This document shows positions 4,179 through 7,443 of a stretch of DNA of 7,443 nt, one piece after another. Location of the stretch: positions 1 to 7,443 of the forward strand of contig QNAT01000053.1 of the NCBI GenBank assembly GCA_003641555.1. The letters run 5' to 3'. A model generated the notes under the pieces. It had not been told where the DNA came from and did no database searches. It saw only the letters and a program-made list of their open reading frames with translations. Every line of letters starts with the position of its first letter. Position 1 is the first letter of the stretch. The position numbers and the translations under genes are program-made. The stretch comes from Thermotoga sp. GTDB taxonomy: Bacteria > Thermotogota > Thermotogae > B3-G13.

Positions 4179-6167
4179 GTCATTTTCCTCCTTTATTTTC
4201 GTTCCCCTAAAATCAGAAAAACTATTCCTAACAACTATTTCTACCCCATAGCGCCTGGCAAATTCTATAGATCTCGCTTGCATAACGTAAGCTCCGTGAT
4301 ATGACATCTCGATCATCTCATCGTAAGACAATTCGTCTATAACAACCGCATTCGGAACTACCTTTGGATCGGCCGTCATAACACCCTCCACGTCCGTGTA
4401 TATCTCACATCTGGATGCACCGAGGATATATGCCAGCGCTACAGCAGTTATATCTGAACCTCCGCGGCCGAGTGTGGTTATGTCGCCTTCTTGAGTTATG
4501 CCCTGAAAGCCAGCAACTATGGGGATTTTTTCTTCTTCTAATGCCTCTATTATTTTTCGGTCATCCATACCAATTACTTTCGCCATTGTATGACTTTTAT
4601 CCGTTATAATGCTGATCTGACTGCCGGTAAAAGATACTGCTTTTTCCCCCATATCTTGTATCGCCATAGCCAGTAACGACATCGAAACCTGTTCTCCTGT
4701 AGAAAGTAATACATCTAATTCCCTGAGATCGGGCTTATTCGTGACCTGATGTGCAAGATTAACCAGGTCGTCGGTTGTACCTCCCATCGCAGATACAACT
4801 GCAACAACGTCATTGCCTTTATGTTTAGTCTTAACTATTTTATTTGCTACATTTTTTATGTGCTCCACAGTTTCAACAGAAGTCCCGCCAAATTTCTGAA
4901 CGATTATTCGTCTTTTTCTTTCGGAGATCTTCGGGTCGAATATAGGCATAAGATTGTTCAATTCGATAAACCAATCATGTGTTTTTAACCCGTCCAACGC
5001 ACCCTTTATTTTATGTTCAGTTACAAAGGAAGTCTTTATAGCCAGAGACGCCAATTCTTTCGATATGGTTTTTCGTTTTATTTCCCTGACTCTTACCCCT
5101 CCCTCTCTGAGAGCAAGGTTAACACTTGCATTGCTAACATCTTTTACGGTTATCCTTACGTAATATGGGAATGGAATCTCAACATTGCTAATTCCATTAC
5201 TGCCCTCAAAACGATTTTCCAAAATGTATTCTCCATCTGCAATATTCATAATATCAGAAACAATAGCCGCAGCAGTGGGAAACCTACCAGCACCTTTTCC
5301 GATTAAGGTACTCCTTCCAACGTATTCTCTCTCTATAACCACTGCATTATTTTCTCCATTAATATTAGCGAGTAGAGAATCTTTTCTCACTGCCATAGGA
5401 CTGACAAAAAGCCTCACTCGTTTCTTATTCTTTGTCACATAAGAGATGAGTTTTGGCACATAACCCAAAGTATGAAGCATTTTTATATCCGACTTTGTGA
5501 TACTGCTTATCCCCCTGATCGAAAATTCATTTAAAGAAGGTAAATATCCGTATGTTACCCATGTAATGATGGCGAGTTTATAGGCCGCATCGAAACCCTC
5601 TATATCTTTTTCTGAATTTGCCTCTGCATAACCCTTATTACGAGCGATCTCGAGGCACTTCTCGAAGCTGATTTCTTTCTCAGACATGAGCGATAATATG
5701 AAATTCGTGGTTCCATTGAATATACCATATACAGAAAGGATATTATCTACAGAACGATAGCACCTTAGATTAGAAAATACAGGGATGCCACCGCATACAC
5801 TCGCACTGAATTCCAATCTAACGCCGTTTTTAACAGCTATCTTTAAGAGGTCTTTTCCATAAGCAACGATCAGGTCTTTATTTGCTGTGACAACATGTTT
5901 ACCATTTCTCAAAGATTTTTCTATGATCTTCTTAGCCGTACCAATGCCACCGATAGTCTCAACAATCACATCTATTTTATCACAAGTCAAAAGAGCCTCT
6001 AATGAAGGAAAACATAAAGATGGTTTTATATCTAACAGGTGATATTTCTTTTTGGAACGATTATAAACTCCTACCAAATGGATCTTCTGAAAACGATGTT
6101 CGGTAAGTAATTTGTATACTCCTCCCCCTACTGTTCCCAAACCTATTATCCCTACGCCTAAACTCAT
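3699..6167 (-). CDS. thrA: bifunctional homoserine dehydrogenase-aspartate kinase
   Basis: An 822-residue cytoplasmic fusion catalysing the first step (aspartate to aspartyl phosphate) and third step (aspartate semialdehyde to homoserine) of the threonine/methionine branch. The N-terminal homoserine dehydrogenase has the nucleotide-binding GLGTVG (9-14), ANKD with Lys97, NGTTN (151-155), and the expected catalytic Asp193/Lys197 in GFDAAYK. The usual ADP of GYAEADP is replaced by ANS (183-185). Residues 335-410 look like a degenerate ACT domain. The kinase begins near 420 with KFGGTS (425-430), then STGEQVS (489-495), LGRGGSDITA (566-575) and YTDVEGVMTADP (590-601). Paired ACT domains fill 664-822. 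This order is the reverse of Escherichia coli ThrA and matches Thermotoga. AGGAGG lies 4 bases before the ATG. A strong internal ribosome site precedes Met664. No clear terminator follows. Confidence 0.95.
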   Translation of the reverse strand: MSLGVGIIGLGTVGGGVYKLLTEHRFQKIHLVGVYNRSKKKYHLLDIKPSLCFPSLEALLTCDKIDVIVETIGGIGTAKKIIEKSLRNGKHVVTANKDLIVAYGKDLLKIAVKNGVRLEFSASVCGGIPVFSNLRCYRSVDNILSVYGIFNGTTNFILSLMSEKEISFEKCLEIARNKGYAEANSEKDIEGFDAAYKLAIITWVTYGYLPSLNEFSIRGISSITKSDIKMLHTLGYVPKLISYVTKNKKRVRLFVSPMAVRKDSLLANINGENNAVVIEREYVGRSTLIGKGAGRFPTAAAIVSDIMNIADGEYILENRFEGSNGISNVEIPFPYYVRITVKDVSNASVNLALREGGVRVREIKRKTISKELASLAIKTSFVTEHKIKGALDGLKTHDWFIELNNLMPIFDPKISERKRRIIVQKFGGTSVETVEHIKNVANKIVKTKHKGNDVVAVVSAMGGTTDDLVNLAHQVTNKPDLRELDVLLSTGEQVSMSLLAMAIQDMGEKAVSFTGSQISIITDKSHTMAKVIGMDDRKIIEALEEEKIPIVAGFQGITQEGDITTLGRGGSDITAVALAYILGASRCEIYTDVEGVMTADPKVVPNAVVIDELSYDEMIEMSYHGAYVMQARSIEFARRYGVEIVVRNSFSDFRGTKIKEENDMEEPIIKAVVHDVNIAKIVVEDVPDQPGIAAALFKRLAEVQVTIDMIVQSMHHGGKNDIAFTINRDDLKRAKNALKGFKEEVEARDVVYEEGVAKISLVGTNIVQDPKIAMGMFESLAKAKINIDMISSTGSKISCIVDENKVKEGVRIVHDHFKLGER
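4187..4194 (-). promoter_or_regulatory. internal Shine-Dalgarno site within thrA
   Basis: The minus strand reads AAAGGAGG, near-complete complementarity to the 16S rRNA tail, ending 8 bases before the in-frame ATG at 4178. Within the fusion these bases encode Lys-Glu-Glu (residues 659-661), a linker where codon choice is free. It is stronger and better spaced than the site at thrA's own start. Confidence 0.7.
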
Positions 6168-6188
6168 CTCTCCTCCTGTAATTTTTAT

Positions 6189-6197
6189 ATTATACCA
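6189..6197 (-). promoter_or_regulatory. thrA: candidate extended -10 promoter for thrA
   Basis: The minus strand reads TGGTATAAT (6197-6189), a perfect -10 with the extended TGn element. No good -35 is present at the usual distance; that position falls in the centre of the hairpin. Start of transcription would be near 6182, giving a leader of only about 15 bases that holds little besides the ribosome-binding site AGGAGG (6177-6172). A leader this short leaves no room for a riboswitch or attenuator. thrA could instead be read through from cstA. Confidence 0.45.
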
Positions 6198-6236
6198 CTG
6201 TATCCCCCTCTTTAAGAAGGGGATACAGTGGTATAA
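6190..6236. repeat. perfect 18-bp-arm palindrome between cstA and thrA
   Basis: TTATACCACTGTATCCCC (6190-6207) is exactly complementary to GGGGATACAGTGGTATAA (6219-6236). After one mismatch the stem continues as TCTT/AAGA, so almost the entire 47 bases are paired. It starts 26 bases after the cstA stop in the direction of transcription. Neither strand has a T-run after it, so it is not a classic terminator, although it could still stall polymerase or protect the cstA transcript's 3' end. The form resembles short palindromic repeats scattered between genes in many genomes. Confidence 0.85.
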
Positions 6237-6261
6237 AGGTAGGATAATCTATAAAATGAAA

Positions 6262-7443
6262 CTATCCGAGCTCTTCGACACCTTCTACTTTCTTTCCGCG
6301 TTTTGCATTCCCTATAGCAATTATTGCTTCGATGATAAGCCATATCATCAGCATGAAGATCACCAATCCGATGATGAACAACAACCAGTTGTGAGCCTTT
6401 TGGAAATTCCTGATGTTCGATACCATGGCCCACGAGGTCATTATCACCATGAATATCATGGGAATCGATGCCACGATCGATGGTAATTTCTTTCTGATCA
6501 GATATACGGTTGCGACTAAGAGGGCAAGTGCTGCCAACAACTGATTTACGGTGCCGAACAGAGGCCATAAGATCAAAGCACCCTTTCCATTAGGTTGCAC
6601 CATTGCGAGCCCAAACGCGCTGAGAACCGCTATGAGTGTCGCAGGATGTTTCCTTTGAAGCCATCCTACGTTGAGATCCTTCCCGAATTCCTGGATCACG
6701 TAACGCTGTGCACGAGTTGCCGTATCGAGTGTAGTCCCTGCAAAGCTGACAATGAACACACCCATGATAGTTGCTACGAGGTCTGTCATATATTTGCTGG
6801 AGCCGAATATGTATTTCAGCATGTTAACCGATCCCCCAACAAATGCGCTGATCTTCGCACCGAGCCCTGCTGCGGCTACCCAGCTGGAGTAGTGAGAATT
6901 CCATGCAGCGATACCAGCCGATTTTCCACCCGCTGCGATCCCTATTCCCGCCGCAACTGCTAAGACCGCAAGAGCAGCCAATATACCTTCGCTCACCATG
7001 CCACCGTAACCAACGAGTTTTGCATCTGACTCTTTGTCGATCTGTTTCGATGTTGTCCCGGAGGCAACGAGTGAGTGGAAGCCGGATATAGCACCACATG
7101 CAATTGTAACGAATAAAAATGGCCAAAGTGGTGGGGCGCCCTTAGGATGTAAGTTCACCGCGGGAGCAACGATAGCCAGATGCGTGGGAGATGCAATGAC
7201 CGCTCCGATAGCCCCCAGGAATATAAGGCCCATAGCCACTATTAATTCGTGTGCGTTTATGTAATCGCGAGGTTGGAGTAACGTTTCTACTGGAAGAGTG
7301 GATGCTATGTAGATGTAAACCATCATGATGATGAGCCATGTGACTACAGGACCACCACTCCCTATTCCAGGTACTTTTATGGGAATGAGCACTCCTATGG
7401 CAATGGTTACGTACATCAGTATAAGAGCCCACCAGGACCAGAC
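6262..7443 (-). CDS. cstA: CstA-family peptide/pyruvate transporter, 5' partial
   Basis: The C-terminal 393 residues of a polytopic inner-membrane carbon-starvation (CstA) transporter. The frame is open to the window edge, so the true start lies outside; the Met at 7416 is internal to a conserved segment (WWALILM). In Escherichia coli, CstA and its paralogue BtsT take up peptides and pyruvate. Family signatures in window numbering include LQPRDYIN (56-63), ISGFHSLVASGTTSKQ (119-134) and VGYGGMVSEG (144-153), and near the C-terminus WPLFGTVNQLLAALALL of the five-helix CstA domain. About nine or ten hydrophobic helices remain, ending in a charged tail KRGKKVEGVEELG. It is the first gene of the minus-strand series and may read into thrA, 94 bases downstream, past a long hairpin. 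It looks more GC-rich than thrA. Confidence 0.93.
   Translation of the reverse strand, partial: VWSWWALILMYVTIAIGVLIPIKVPGIGSGGPVVTWLIIMMVYIYIASTLPVETLLQPRDYINAHELIVAMGLIFLGAIGAVIASPTHLAIVAPAVNLHPKGAPPLWPFLFVTIACGAISGFHSLVASGTTSKQIDKESDAKLVGYGGMVSEGILAALAVLAVAAGIGIAAGGKSAGIAAWNSHYSSWVAAAGLGAKISAFVGGSVNMLKYIFGSSKYMTDLVATIMGVFIVSFAGTTLDTATRAQRYVIQEFGKDLNVGWLQRKHPATLIAVLSAFGLAMVQPNGKGALILWPLFGTVNQLLAALALLVATVYLIRKKLPSIVASIPMIFMVIMTSWAMVSNIRNFQKAHNWLLFIIGLVIFMLMIWLIIEAIIAIGNAKRGKKVEGVEELG

Noticed and set aside
4900..4960. A separate internal start for the whole kinase half of thrA near residue 407
   Set aside because: The Met at residue 407 lies just before the kinase, but the bases upstream show no Shine-Dalgarno.
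6168..6261. Riboswitch or T-box controlling thrA
   Set aside because: The gap is 94 bases and filled mostly by a simple palindrome; if the -10 is real the leader is about 15 bases. There is no T-box sequence or aptamer-like core.
6212..7432. Several open frames of 60-124 codons overlapping cstA on both strands
   Set aside because: They are out-of-frame shadows of a GC-richer coding region with clear CstA signatures; none has its own ribosome site or a recognisable product.

Overview
This 7.4 kb stretch is a mostly housekeeping segment of an AT-rich bacterial chromosome. Two things suggest Thermotogota (a Thermotoga, Kosmotoga or Mesotoga relative). One is a threonine-pathway enzyme with homoserine dehydrogenase in front of aspartate kinase, an order I know from Thermotoga maritima. 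The other is an HtrA protease whose core strongly resembles the T. maritima protein as I remember it. This placement is inferred from memory, not from a search.

Layout, left to right. Positions 1-537 hold no credible gene. They contain two identical 41-bp palindromic repeats (1-41, 305-345), a highly structured repeat between them (about 86-202), a possible old insertion-sequence end, and the promoter region of the first gene. Positions 538-1758 (+) encode a 12-helix major facilitator transporter, followed by a hairpin plus T-run (1858-1896) that belongs to the same repeat family as the left structured repeat but lies in inverted orientation. Everything to the right is on the minus strand. 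In the direction of transcription it reads: cstA (5' end outside the window), a perfect 18-bp-arm palindrome with a promoter-like -10 at its foot, the fused thrA, a strong promoter, tRNA-Glu(CTC), tRNA-Gln(CTG), and htrA. The transporter and htrA converge on the terminator repeat.

The genes do not form one pathway. CstA imports peptides or pyruvate-type nutrients. ThrA catalyses the first and third steps of threonine/methionine synthesis from aspartate. The tRNAs decode GAG and CAG. HtrA is an envelope quality-control protease. No new defence, mobile or biosynthetic system is visible.

The best leads are: (i) a near-perfect Shine-Dalgarno inside thrA, placed exactly where class-type aspartate kinases start their separate beta (ACT) subunit; (ii) the reversed, ACT-linked architecture of ThrA; (iii) the structured repeat that can fold into a three-way junction and recurs, inverted, on the other side of the transporter; and (iv) an inverted repeat that brackets the likely transporter promoter.
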